A stretch of 64,000 nt of DNA from the NCBI RefSeq assembly GCF_900187605.1, contig NZ_FYEA01000009.1, positions 124,001 through 188,000 on the forward strand. The letters run 5' to 3'. Below, one piece after another: positions 26,998 through 35,033 of the stretch. The notes under the pieces were generated by a model. The model was not told the DNA's origin, did not search any database, and saw only the letters and a list, made by a program, of their open reading frames with translations. The number at the start of each line of letters is the position of its first letter. Positions within the stretch are counted from its first letter, which is position 1. Origin of the DNA: Pseudomonas sp. Irchel 3H7. Lineage in GTDB: Bacteria > Pseudomonadota > Gammaproteobacteria > Pseudomonadales > Pseudomonadaceae. The translations under genes and the position numbers were made by a program.

Positions 26998-27986
26998 TGC
27001 GGTTTGGCTGGGCCTTGGCGGGTGTGTTGCTGCTGAGTGTGATGAGCGTGTCGGCCGAGCCTTTGCAGGAATTGCGCGTGCTCTCCGAACACCCCGTCGA
27101 CGGCATGCGCGGCGGTAACCTGTCGGGGCTGGCCATGTGTGGCGGCGAGTTGTGGACGGTGTCGGACCGCGATGATGATCAGATATATCGGCTCAATACC
27201 GCCGATCAGGTCTGGCAGGCCGAAGCCTTGCACATCGACGTGCCCCTGGTGCCGGAGACCGGTCTACCGTGGGGGTTGCGCTCGCGCAATTGGGCCGCCT
27301 CGTTCGTGCGCGGTGGCGACCTGGATTTCGAAGGCATCAGTTGCGACAGCACCGGCAATCGCTACATTGTCAGCGAGGGCCATGCGGCGGTCTTGCAGGT
27401 GCCCGTCAGCGGCCCGGTCAACTGGCTGAAGATCTCGCCGATGATGGTTCGCGAAGCGCGGGCCAGCGGCATGCTCCTGCATTTCAATGCGATTTTCGAA
27501 GGCCTGGCGATCAGCCCGGCGGGCGATCAGATGTGGCTGGCCGCCGAGCGGCAAAGCCGTGGCTTGCTGCTGATCAAGCGCCAGCAGACAGTGTGGGATT
27601 GCGACGGTCGTTGCGTGCTGCTCAGCGAGGGCGGCAAGGAAATGCAGCCGCCGCAGTTCCCCAAGGCTAGAGCGGTCGACCGAGACTTTTCCGACCTTTC
27701 GTTGTTCAACGGCAAATTGTTTACCCTTGAGCGCAACGCTTTCCAGATTTGTCGGCGCGATGCGCAGACCGCCAAGGTCGAGCGTTGCTGGTCGTACGCC
27801 GCTGAACTGTTACAGGCCCACCGCCGTTATTCGCAGAACTTCGGGCTGGAAGAGGCGCTGATCGTTGACGCTGATGGTGCATGGGTCGGCGTCGACAATA
27901 ATTTCGGCCCGCGGGCCGACGGTGAGGTTCGGCCGATCGTCTGGCGCTTCGCCGCACCTGATGGCGGCTGGAGCGCCAAGCCATGA
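26997..27986 (+). CDS. Exported protein, 'esterase-like activity of phytase' family
   Basis: This 329-residue protein has a Sec signal peptide (MRFGWALAGVLLLSVMSVSA), so the mature protein is periplasmic. Repeated short strand motifs such as NLSGLAMCGGELWTVSDRDD near 41, FEGISCDSTGNRYIVSEGHA and FEGLAISPAGDQMWLAAE fit a beta-propeller of the phytase-like esterase family. P. aeruginosa has a homologue in the same parE-parC interval (PA4966). It shares one base with parE and four bases with the retropepsin gene, giving a tightly coupled series. Substrate unknown. Confidence 0.75.
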   Translation: MRFGWALAGVLLLSVMSVSAEPLQELRVLSEHPVDGMRGGNLSGLAMCGGELWTVSDRDDDQIYRLNTADQVWQAEALHIDVPLVPETGLPWGLRSRNWAASFVRGGDLDFEGISCDSTGNRYIVSEGHAAVLQVPVSGPVNWLKISPMMVREARASGMLLHFNAIFEGLAISPAGDQMWLAAERQSRGLLLIKRQQTVWDCDGRCVLLSEGGKEMQPPQFPKARAVDRDFSDLSLFNGKLFTLERNAFQICRRDAQTAKVERCWSYAAELLQAHRRYSQNFGLEEALIVDADGAWVGVDNNFGPRADGEVRPIVWRFAAPDGGWSAKP

Positions 27987-28507
27987 GTCAACAGCCGCCG
28001 GGCAAGAGCGCCGGTCGGGTGCTGATGATTCTGGCGTGGTGCGCGGCGCTGTTTCTGGCGACGCGGTTTTTCGGCCAGTGGGAGCAACGTCAGCAGAATC
28101 CGAACGTCGTCGTCAGTTCGGAGCAGGGCGAAGGTTTTATCGAGGTGAAGCTGGCCGGCAACGCCCAAGGGCATTTTGTCGCCAGCGGTCAGATCAACGG
28201 TGAGCCGGTGGAGTTCATGCTCGACACCGGCGCGACCGATGTGGCGATCCCGGCGGATCTGGCCAAGCGTTTGAAACTGGAAGAAGGTTTCGGTGTGACC
28301 CTGAGCACGGCCAACGGCCTGAGCCAGGGCTACCGGACCAAAATCGACCGCCTGCAACTGGGCGACATCGTGCTGCGCGACGTCCGCGCACTGGTGGCGC
28401 CGGGGCTGCATGGCGATCAGGTGTTGCTCGGCATGAGCGCCCTGAACAAACTTGAATTTACTCAGCGCGGTGGCACCATGCTGCTGCGCCAGACAACGAA
28501 CCGATGA
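27983..28507 (+). CDS. Membrane-anchored retropepsin-like aspartic protease (TIGR02281 type)
   Basis: This 174-residue protein has one N-terminal membrane helix (about residues 13-30) and a retropepsin-like domain with the active-site motif FMLDTGATDVAIP (Asp81). A conserved NGLSQGYRTKIDRLQLGDI block and the late GDQVLLGMSALNKLEF hydrophobic motif are also typical. As in retroviral proteases, a homodimer would be needed to supply two Asp residues. The domain faces the periplasm by prediction. It overlaps the upstream gene by 4 bases and ends 7 bases before the parC start, so its expression is tied to topoisomerase IV. Confidence 0.82.
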   Translation: MSQQPPGKSAGRVLMILAWCAALFLATRFFGQWEQRQQNPNVVVSSEQGEGFIEVKLAGNAQGHFVASGQINGEPVEFMLDTGATDVAIPADLAKRLKLEEGFGVTLSTANGLSQGYRTKIDRLQLGDIVLRDVRALVAPGLHGDQVLLGMSALNKLEFTQRGGTMLLRQTTNR

Positions 28508-28514
28508 GGCCTGC

Positions 28515-30779
28515 ATGAGCAACCCCCTTGATCTCAGCCTGGACGGTGTAGAACGCCGCTCGCTGGCCGACTTCACCGAAAGTGCCTACCTCAACTACTC
28601 CATGTACGTGATCATGGACCGTGCCTTGCCGCATATCGGCGACGGCCTGAAACCGGTGCAGCGTCGCATCATTTATGCGATGAGCGAGTTGGGCCTGGAC
28701 GCCGATTCCAAGCACAAGAAGTCGGCGCGTACCGTCGGCGACGTGCTCGGTAAATTCCACCCGCACGGTGACTCGGCGTGCTACGAAGCGATGGTGCTGA
28801 TGGCCCAGCCATTCAGCTATCGCTATACGCTGGTCGACGGTCAGGGTAACTGGGGTGCGCCGGACGATCCGAAGTCCTTCGCCGCCATGCGTTACACCGA
28901 AGCGCGTCTGTCGCGTTATTCCGAAGTGCTGCTCAGCGAACTCGGCCAGGGCACTGCCGACTGGGGGCCGAACTTCGACGGCACCCTGCAGGAGCCGCTG
29001 GTGCTGCCGGCGCGCCTGCCGAACATTCTGCTCAACGGCACCACCGGTATCGCCGTGGGCATGGCCACCGACGTGCCGCCGCACAACCTGCGCGAAGTCG
29101 CCACCGCGTGCGTGCGCCTGCTCGATGAGCCGAAAGCCACGGTCGAGCAACTCTGCGAACACATTCAAGGCCCGGACTATCCGACCGAAGCAGAAATCAT
29201 CACCCCGCGCGCCGACCTGCTGAAGATGTACGAAACCGGCAAGGGCTCGGTGCGCATGCGCGCCGTGTACCACGTCGAGGACGGCGACATCATCGTCACC
29301 GCGCTGCCGCACCAGGTGTCCGGTGCCAAGGTGCTGGAGCAGATCGCCGCGCTGATGCAGGCCAAGCCGTCAAAAGCCCCGCAGATCGCTGACCTGCGCG
29401 ACGAATCCGACCACGAAAACCCGTGCCGCATCGTGATCATTCCGGTCAACAGCCGCGTCGATCACGAAGCGCTGATGCAGCACCTGTTCGCCAGCACCGA
29501 GCTGGAGTCGACCTACCGGGTCAACATCAACATCATCGGTCTGGACGGCAAACCACAGCTGAAAAACCTCCGTGCCTTGCTGGTCGAGTGGCTGGAATTC
29601 CGCGTGCTGACCGTGCGTCGCCGCCTGCAATTCCGCCTCGACAAGGTCGAGCGTCGTCTGCACCTGTTGGACGGTTTGTTGATTGCCTACCTCAACCTCG
29701 ATGAAGTGATCCACATCATCCGCACCGAGGAGCATCCGAAGGCCAAGCTGATCGAGCGTTTCGCCCTCAGCGAAATTCAGGCCGACTACATCCTCGACAC
29801 CCGTCTGCGGCAGTTGGCGCGACTGGAAGAGATGAAGTTGCGCGACGAGCAGGACGAACTGCTCAAGGAACAAGCCAAGCTGCAAGCGCTGCTGGGCAGC
29901 GAAGCCAAGCTGAAGAAACTGGTGCGTACCGAGCTGATCAAGGACGCCGAAACCTATGGCGATGACCGCCGTTCGCCAATCGTCGAACGTACCGAAGCCA
30001 AGGCGCTGACCGAGCACGATCTGCTGCCGAACGAGAAAGTCACCGTGGTGCTGTCGGAAAAAGGCTGGATCCGTTCGGCCAAAGGTCATGACATTGATGC
30101 TACCGGCCTGTCGTACAAGGCCGGCGACGGCTTCAAGACCTCGGCGGCGGGGCGCTCCAACCAGTCTGCCGTGGTGATTGACTCTACCGGCCGCAGCTAT
30201 TCGGTCGCCGCGCACACGTTGCCGTCGGCGCGTGGTCAGGGTGAACCGTTGACCGGTCGTCTGACGCCGCCGCCGGGCGCCTCGTTCGAGTGTGTGCTGA
30301 TGCCGGAAGACGATGCGTTGTACGTGATCGCCTCCGACGCCGGTTACGGCTTCGTGGTCAAAGGCGAAGACCTGCAAGCCAAGAACAAGGCCGGTAAAGC
30401 CCTGTTGAGCCTGCCGAACAACGCCAAAGTCATCGCGCCGCGTCCGGTAGCTGATCGTGAGCACAACTGGCTGGCCTCGGTCACGACCGAAGGTCGCCTG
30501 CTGATCTTCAAAATCAGCGATCTGCCACAATTAGGTAAGGGCAAAGGCAACAAGATCATCGGTATTTCCGGTGAGCGCGTGGCCAGTCGCGAAGAATATG
30601 TCACGGACATCGCGGTCATTCCGGAAGGCGCCACGTTGGTGCTGCAGGCCGGAAAACGCACCCTGTCGCTGAAGGCCGACGACCTCGAACACTACAAAGG
30701 TGAACGTGGACGTCGTGGCAATAAGCTTCCAAGGGGCTTCCAGAGAGTGGATGCGCTGCTCGTCGAAAACCTCAATTAG
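28515..30779 (+). CDS. parC: DNA topoisomerase IV subunit A ParC
   Basis: This 754-residue subunit carries the DNA breakage-reunion domain. The start giving MSNPLDLSLDGVERRSL matches the family; the frame is open further upstream inside the previous gene. The catalytic Tyr127 is in AAMRYTEARL. In the quinolone-resistance region (KFHPHGDSACYEA) residues Ser87 and Glu91 are the sensitive wild-type forms known from P. aeruginosa. The C-terminal beta-pinwheel begins near residue 500. A hairpin follows the gene (GCGTCGATC at 30791 with GATCGACGC at 30816). Confidence 0.97.
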   Translation: MSNPLDLSLDGVERRSLADFTESAYLNYSMYVIMDRALPHIGDGLKPVQRRIIYAMSELGLDADSKHKKSARTVGDVLGKFHPHGDSACYEAMVLMAQPFSYRYTLVDGQGNWGAPDDPKSFAAMRYTEARLSRYSEVLLSELGQGTADWGPNFDGTLQEPLVLPARLPNILLNGTTGIAVGMATDVPPHNLREVATACVRLLDEPKATVEQLCEHIQGPDYPTEAEIITPRADLLKMYETGKGSVRMRAVYHVEDGDIIVTALPHQVSGAKVLEQIAALMQAKPSKAPQIADLRDESDHENPCRIVIIPVNSRVDHEALMQHLFASTELESTYRVNINIIGLDGKPQLKNLRALLVEWLEFRVLTVRRRLQFRLDKVERRLHLLDGLLIAYLNLDEVIHIIRTEEHPKAKLIERFALSEIQADYILDTRLRQLARLEEMKLRDEQDELLKEQAKLQALLGSEAKLKKLVRTELIKDAETYGDDRRSPIVERTEAKALTEHDLLPNEKVTVVLSEKGWIRSAKGHDIDATGLSYKAGDGFKTSAAGRSNQSAVVIDSTGRSYSVAAHTLPSARGQGEPLTGRLTPPPGASFECVLMPEDDALYVIASDAGYGFVVKGEDLQAKNKAGKALLSLPNNAKVIAPRPVADREHNWLASVTTEGRLLIFKISDLPQLGKGKGNKIIGISGERVASREEYVTDIAVIPEGATLVLQAGKRTLSLKADDLEHYKGERGRRGNKLPRGFQRVDALLVENLN

Positions 30780-30790
30780 GCGTCCTAGAG

Positions 30791-30827
30791 GCGTCGATCC
30801 ACGATTTAACGCGTAGATCGACGCTTT
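30791..30827 (+). terminator. Hairpin after parC, possible terminator
   Basis: Nine-base arms GCGTCGATC (30791-30799) and GATCGACGC (30816-30824) are separated by 16 bases and followed by only TTT. The T-tract is short, so termination strength is uncertain. The rest of the 30780-30953 gap shows nothing else. Confidence 0.45.
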
Positions 30828-30953
30828 GGCGCTGGAGTCGGAACGCATATTCACGGATGATATGGCCTTTCCAAGCGCCGGCGTGGCTGAGCGTTCTTCA
30901 TATTTATTGAGTATTTTCACTGTGGTCAGCCTTGTGGCGGCCACCTGGACGGG

Positions 30954-31667
30954 ATGATGACAGCTCTGCGCCCCCTTATTTTCCTGCTCGCCGGCGTTTT
31001 GGGCCTGGCGGGTTGCAGCGTTCACCAGCCGGTGTCGCTGTATCAACTGGACAGCGGAAGTCCGGTTCAGCCTGCGCAAAGCGCAGGCATGGCGGTTTTG
31101 TTAGGCCCGGTAGTCGTAGCCGATTACCTGCAACGTGAAACATTACTGCAACGTCAACCAGACGGCAGTCTGCAAGCGGCGACCGACGGTCGTTGGGCTG
31201 GCAGCCTTTCGTCGGATATCGATCAGTTGCTGATGCGTCAGGTCGCTGGCCATCTGGACAGCCAACGTGTGGTGCTGGCACCGGCCACAACGGGGTTCAC
31301 TCCGGATGTGCAGGTGTTGTTGACCATTACGCGTCTGGACTCTGGCCAGAAACAACCGGCGATACTTGATGCGCAATGGCGTTTGATCGACCGTCGTGGT
31401 CAGGTGCGCGATAACCGCATCGTTCACCTGCAAGAGCTGCATGCCGGCAGTACGGCTTCGCAGGTGCAGGCACAGGGTATTTTGCTGCAGCGTCTGGCCG
31501 AGCAATTGTCGGTTGCGCTGAAGCCGTTGGCCAATCAGCCGCCGGTGGCCGAGGCGCCGCGTAAATCGGCACCGAAGCCGGCGGCGCCAGCAGCGGAAGC
31601 CGAGAAGCAGCCGAAGATTCCGATGGCCTCGCCGATTCGGACAGATATGGAAGTGTTCCGCTTCTAA
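30954..31667 (+). CDS. PqiC-like ABC-type transport auxiliary lipoprotein
   Basis: This 237-residue lipoprotein has a signal peptide ending in LGLAGC (Cys21). It contains SLYQLDSG, VVVADYLQRETLLQRQ near 54 and WAGSLSSDIDQLLMRQVAGHL near 82, the typical block of the PqiC/YmbA (ABC_trans_aux) family, which partners MCE lipid-transfer proteins. A Pro/Ala/Lys-rich tail (APRKSAPKPAAPAAEAEK) extends from about residue 200. No PqiA, PqiB or other MCE gene is adjacent, so it is an orphan here. Two consecutive ATGs are possible starts. An intrinsic terminator follows. Confidence 0.78.
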   Translation: MMTALRPLIFLLAGVLGLAGCSVHQPVSLYQLDSGSPVQPAQSAGMAVLLGPVVVADYLQRETLLQRQPDGSLQAATDGRWAGSLSSDIDQLLMRQVAGHLDSQRVVLAPATTGFTPDVQVLLTITRLDSGQKQPAILDAQWRLIDRRGQVRDNRIVHLQELHAGSTASQVQAQGILLQRLAEQLSVALKPLANQPPVAEAPRKSAPKPAAPAAEAEKQPKIPMASPIRTDMEVFRF

Positions 31668-31684
31668 GTCTGGACCGAGTCAGA

Positions 31685-31713
31685 ACAGAGCCCGCCTTGT
31701 GCGGGCTTTGTTG
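31685..31713 (+). terminator. Intrinsic terminator after the PqiC-like gene
   Basis: AGCCCGC (31689-31695) and GCGGGCT (31701-31707) form a strong stem with a 5-base loop, followed by a T-rich run (TTGTTGT). Confidence 0.8.
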
Positions 31714-31742
31714 TGTCTGGGGTTTGGTAGGCAAGATCAAAA

Positions 31743-31992
31743 GCCCCTCACCCCAGCCCTCTCCCAGAGGGAGAGGGAGCCGACCGTGGTGTCTGGCGCT
31801 ATGCATCGACCTGAAAGAGCTTGGCGATTATGGATTCGGTAGAGCAGGGGCGACCGTGGTGTCTGGCGTTATATATCGACCTGAAAGATCTTGGCGATTA
31901 TGGATTCACCGCTGGGCGTTCAAGTCGCTGTAGGTCTTCAGTATTCCCGGATCGGTTCCCTCTCCCTCCGGGAGAGGGCTAGGGTGAGGGGC
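31743..31992. repeat. MITE-like palindromic element, copy 2, with internal duplication
   Basis: The ends are 23-bp inverted repeats with one mismatch (gcccctcaccccagccct... against its complement at 31970-31992). Inside, a segment starting gaccgtggtgtctggcg is duplicated with a period of 70 bases (31782 and 31852), which accounts for the extra length compared with copy 1 at 24164-24342. No coding sequence was found; together with two terminators and a REP unit it fills the 31668-32089 gap. Confidence 0.82.
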
Positions 31993-32005
31993 TTTTCTAT
32001 TACCT

Positions 32006-32043
32006 ACAAAAAAGCCCGCAGACAATCACTCGTCTGCGAGCCT
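32006..32043 (-). terminator. Intrinsic terminator of the YtjB-family gene
   Basis: CGCAGAC and GTCTGCG pair across an 8-base loop (32017-32038). On the minus strand the stem is followed by CTTTTTTG, in the right orientation to end the minus-strand gene at 32090. Confidence 0.7.
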
Positions 32044-32055
32044 TATGTTTAGCAG

Positions 32056-32087
32056 CGAAAAGATCGCAGCCTTCGGCAGCTCCTACA
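32056..32087. repeat. Single REP unit
   Basis: The stretch aaaagatcgcagccttcggc followed by agctcctacaac is the same REP type as at 15946 and 34953. Here only one arm is present, directly after the 3' end of the YtjB-family gene. Confidence 0.7.
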
Positions 32088-32089
32088 AC

Positions 32090-33595
32090 TTAAGTCCGAC
32101 GCTCATGCATCCGCGCCAGTTGCCGTTCCAGCATCGACGGATAAGGCTCCATCAACCGCTCTACACAGCAGGCACCCTCAGGGCTGGCAATCGGGCGGAT
32201 CCGCGCACGCTGGCGAATCAGCGCGTCATCACTGATCTTGCGCTCAACCAGCAGCAGGTTGCGGCTGTGCTGCGACAAGGCCAGTGCGTCCTGTGCCGAA
32301 TCGGTCAGCAGCAGATCGATCTGGCTCAGGCCGAACAATTCATCGCCCAAGGTCAGGCCCAGTTGCAATTGCAGGGTGATGCCGCTGTCCGCGACCTCAA
32401 TCTGCAGCTGATGGCCCAGCGCGCGCAGCAACTCGCCGCAGCAGATCGCGTTGGTCAGGTAATCATCGCCACTGTCTTCGGTGTGAAACAGCATCAGCGT
32501 GCTGCCGTCGTTCAGGGTTTCGATTTCGCCCTGATACAGCGAAGCGGCCTGGTCGAGGCAGTCGCGATAGCGCTCCTGCAACTCTTCCAGACGTGCCCGT
32601 GGCAAGCGGCGCAGCTGCTCCTGCGAGCCCAGTTGCACGGCCAGCACGGCGGTGTGCTGCGGCACGCTTGGCGACGGTTGGCGGACGACAGGTTGCGGCG
32701 CGCCATTGAGCGACTCGTCGCGCAGGTCGGCGAATGCGTCATCGTCATCATCGTCTTCGACGGTGCTGACCAGATGTCGCGGTGCAGGCTTCTGCGCGGC
32801 CATCGGACGGGTTTCGTCGAAACTCGGATCACGCAAGTTGCGCACCTCGAATTCCGGCTCGTCTTCTTCGTCCTCGAATTCCGGCTCCGGTTCAGGTGCA
32901 GGCTCCGGCGCGTAGTTGGCGTGCAGCTGACGCGCCAGATCGCCGATTTCATCCTGACGGTCGATGCCCGGCGTGTGTTCGTCGATGCGGCGCAACCAGA
33001 CGCGCAGTTGCAGCAACGGCGTCGACAGGTAGCGGCCCATGCGCAGGCTCAGGGCCAGCGACAGCGCCAACAGGATCCCGCTGAGAATGCCCATACTTTG
33101 CAGGCTGATGGTCATCGGCTGCTGAAACTGATCCATGTCCAGACTGATACGCAGTTGCCCGGCAGTGACGTCCTGGAAAGTGATCTTGCTCTCGTACATG
33201 CCCTCGGCTTCGCCCAGCAGGCTGTGCTTGGGGCGCTGACCGGACTCGGCGAGGATGCGGTTATCCACGCTGTAGATCGCCGCGTGGGCCACCAGTTTGT
33301 TCTTGGTCAGGTTGTTGAGCAGCACGTTGAGGCTGAGGATGTCGTTGGACACCAACAGCTCCGTGGCAGAGGTCGCGGTCTGCGTAGTCAGGCTTTCGCC
33401 CAGCGCATCGGCCTGCTGGTGCATGGCCTGCTTGAATTGCAAACCCATCACGCCGGCATAGATCACCAGGGCCAGAGCGACCAGGATCACGTTATGGCTG
33501 GCAATGCGCAATGCAATCGGTACACGGCGGTGGCGCAGTGCACGGAAGATCAGCAGGAAGAAGTTATCGGTTTTAACTGGCGTTGGCCGGTTCAC
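32090..33595 (-). CDS. AhpA/YtjB-family inner-membrane protein with acidic linker
   Basis: This 501-residue protein has a first membrane helix at about residues 30-52, an extracytoplasmic sensor-like segment, a second helix at about 163-185 and a HAMP-like stretch. A very acidic linker follows (residues about 225-285, with EPEPEFEDEEDEPEFE and a run of seven Asp), then a C-terminal domain with a HTAVLAVQLGSQEQLRRL strand reminiscent of degenerate nucleotide-cyclase folds. E. coli ytjB (smp) is likewise divergent from serB, which supports the assignment. The cyclase-like part has no clear metal-binding Asp pair, so a catalytic role is doubtful. The start lies 135 bp from that of serB. Confidence 0.72.
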   Translation of the reverse strand: MNRPTPVKTDNFFLLIFRALRHRRVPIALRIASHNVILVALALVIYAGVMGLQFKQAMHQQADALGESLTTQTATSATELLVSNDILSLNVLLNNLTKNKLVAHAAIYSVDNRILAESGQRPKHSLLGEAEGMYESKITFQDVTAGQLRISLDMDQFQQPMTISLQSMGILSGILLALSLALSLRMGRYLSTPLLQLRVWLRRIDEHTPGIDRQDEIGDLARQLHANYAPEPAPEPEPEFEDEEDEPEFEVRNLRDPSFDETRPMAAQKPAPRHLVSTVEDDDDDDAFADLRDESLNGAPQPVVRQPSPSVPQHTAVLAVQLGSQEQLRRLPRARLEELQERYRDCLDQAASLYQGEIETLNDGSTLMLFHTEDSGDDYLTNAICCGELLRALGHQLQIEVADSGITLQLQLGLTLGDELFGLSQIDLLLTDSAQDALALSQHSRNLLLVERKISDDALIRQRARIRPIASPEGACCVERLMEPYPSMLERQLARMHERRT

Positions 33596-33729
33596 TGAGC
33601 TCGGCTCTTTTGTCCGTGAAGTTGACGCGCAGTATAGCGACAGGCCCTAGACCGGCAAAGCGCTCGCGGTGCCCGATGGTCACTGAAAGTGGGTAGAATG
33701 CGGTTTTTTTCCAGTTGCGGGGGTGCGCG

Positions 33730-34944
33730 TTGCGCGAAATCGTCCTGATTAACATCACGGGAGTCGACCGTCCGGGTCTGACTGCGGCCATTACCGGCGT
33801 TCTGGCACAAGGTGGTGTGAACATTCTCGACATCGGTCAGGCGGTGATCCACGACACCCTGTCGTTCGGCATCCTGGTCGAAATCCCCGATTCCGAGCAG
33901 GGTAAATCCGTGCTCAAGGACATCCTGTTCAAGGGCTATGAGCTCGACCAGCAGGTGCGCTTCACCCCGGTGTCCGAAGAGGATTACCAGCAATGGGTGG
34001 GTAATCAGGGCAAGAAACGCCACATCGTTACCTTGCTGACCCGCAAAGTCACCGCCGGCCAGTTGCAGGCCGTCAGCTCGATCACCGCCAAATATGGCTT
34101 GAACATCGATCACATCGACCGTCTGTCGGGTCGCATGCCGCTGGACACCCCGGCTGATAAGGGCAAGGGCTGCATCGAGTTTTCCGTGCGTGGCGAAGCG
34201 GCTGATCCGCAAGCGCTGCGTGCCGAATTCCTCAGCGTTGCCCAAGAGCTGAACGTCGACATCGCCTTCCAGGAAGATTCGCTGTTCCGTCGCAATCGTC
34301 GTCTGGCGGTGTTCGACATGGACTCGACGCTGATCGAAGCCGAGGTCATCGACGAGCTGGCCAAGGCTGCCGGGGTGGGCGAGCAGGTATCTGAAATCAC
34401 CGAACGCGCCATGGCCGGTGAGCTGGATTTCCGCGCCAGTTTCAAAGAACGTCTGGCTTTGCTTAAAGGTCTGGATGTCAGCGTGCTCGACTCGATCGGC
34501 GCTTCCCTGCGCCTGACCGAGGGCGCCGAAACACTGTTCGCCGAACTCAAGCGTCTGGGCTACAAGACCGCCATCCTGTCCGGTGGCTTCACTTATTTCG
34601 CCAAGCAATTGCAAGCCAAACTCGGCATCGACTACGTGTTCGCTAACGAGCTGGAAGTGGTCGACGGCAAGTGCACCGGCGTGGCGATCGAGCCGATTGT
34701 CGATGCGCAGCGCAAGGCTGATTTGCTCAAAGAGCTGGCGCACAAGGAAGGTTTGCGTCTGGAACAGACCATCGCGGTCGGCGACGGCGCGAATGATTTG
34801 CCGATGCTGGCGATTGCCGGGCTGGGCGTGGCGTTCCGCGCCAAGCCGCTGGTGAAACAATCGGCGAAGCAGGCAATCTCGACGTTGGGTCTGGATGGCG
34901 TGCTGTATCTGCTGGGTTTCCGCGATCGCGACGGGCAGTTGTAA
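33730..34944 (+). CDS. serB: Phosphoserine phosphatase SerB
   Basis: This 404-residue enzyme performs the last step of serine synthesis. Two N-terminal ACT domains are seen (IVLINITGVDRPGLTAAITG at the start and HIVTLLTRKVTAGQLQAVSS from about residue 100). The HAD catalytic domain follows, with the nucleophile motif AVFDMDSTLIEAE near 197, SGGFTYFAKQL near 284 and GDGANDLPML near 352. The start is TTG at 33730, giving LREIVLINITG as in relatives; another TTG 15 bases upstream is possible. The gene is divergent from the YtjB-family gene. In P. aeruginosa fimX follows serB; it is absent here. Confidence 0.95.
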   Translation: MREIVLINITGVDRPGLTAAITGVLAQGGVNILDIGQAVIHDTLSFGILVEIPDSEQGKSVLKDILFKGYELDQQVRFTPVSEEDYQQWVGNQGKKRHIVTLLTRKVTAGQLQAVSSITAKYGLNIDHIDRLSGRMPLDTPADKGKGCIEFSVRGEAADPQALRAEFLSVAQELNVDIAFQEDSLFRRNRRLAVFDMDSTLIEAEVIDELAKAAGVGEQVSEITERAMAGELDFRASFKERLALLKGLDVSVLDSIGASLRLTEGAETLFAELKRLGYKTAILSGGFTYFAKQLQAKLGIDYVFANELEVVDGKCTGVAIEPIVDAQRKADLLKELAHKEGLRLEQTIAVGDGANDLPMLAIAGLGVAFRAKPLVKQSAKQAISTLGLDGVLYLLGFRDRDGQL

Positions 34945-34952
34945 TTAAGATC

Positions 34953-35033
34953 AAAAGATCGCAGCCTGCGGCAGTTCCTACAGAGGAATATGCGTTTTTC
35001 TGTAGGAGCTGCCGCAGGCTGCGATCTTTTGCT
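34953..35033. repeat. REP pair (BIME-like inverted repeat)
   Basis: Inverted units aaaagatcgcagcctgcggc and gccgcaggctgcgatctttt face each other between convergent serB and the next minus-strand gene, in the same arrangement as the pair after waaA. Confidence 0.82.

Noticed and set aside
32045..33598. 517-codon frame on the plus strand opposite the YtjB-family gene
   Set aside because: Shadow of the minus-strand gene; composition is Gln/Arg/Leu-rich without domain structure, and there is a terminator and membrane protein on the other strand.
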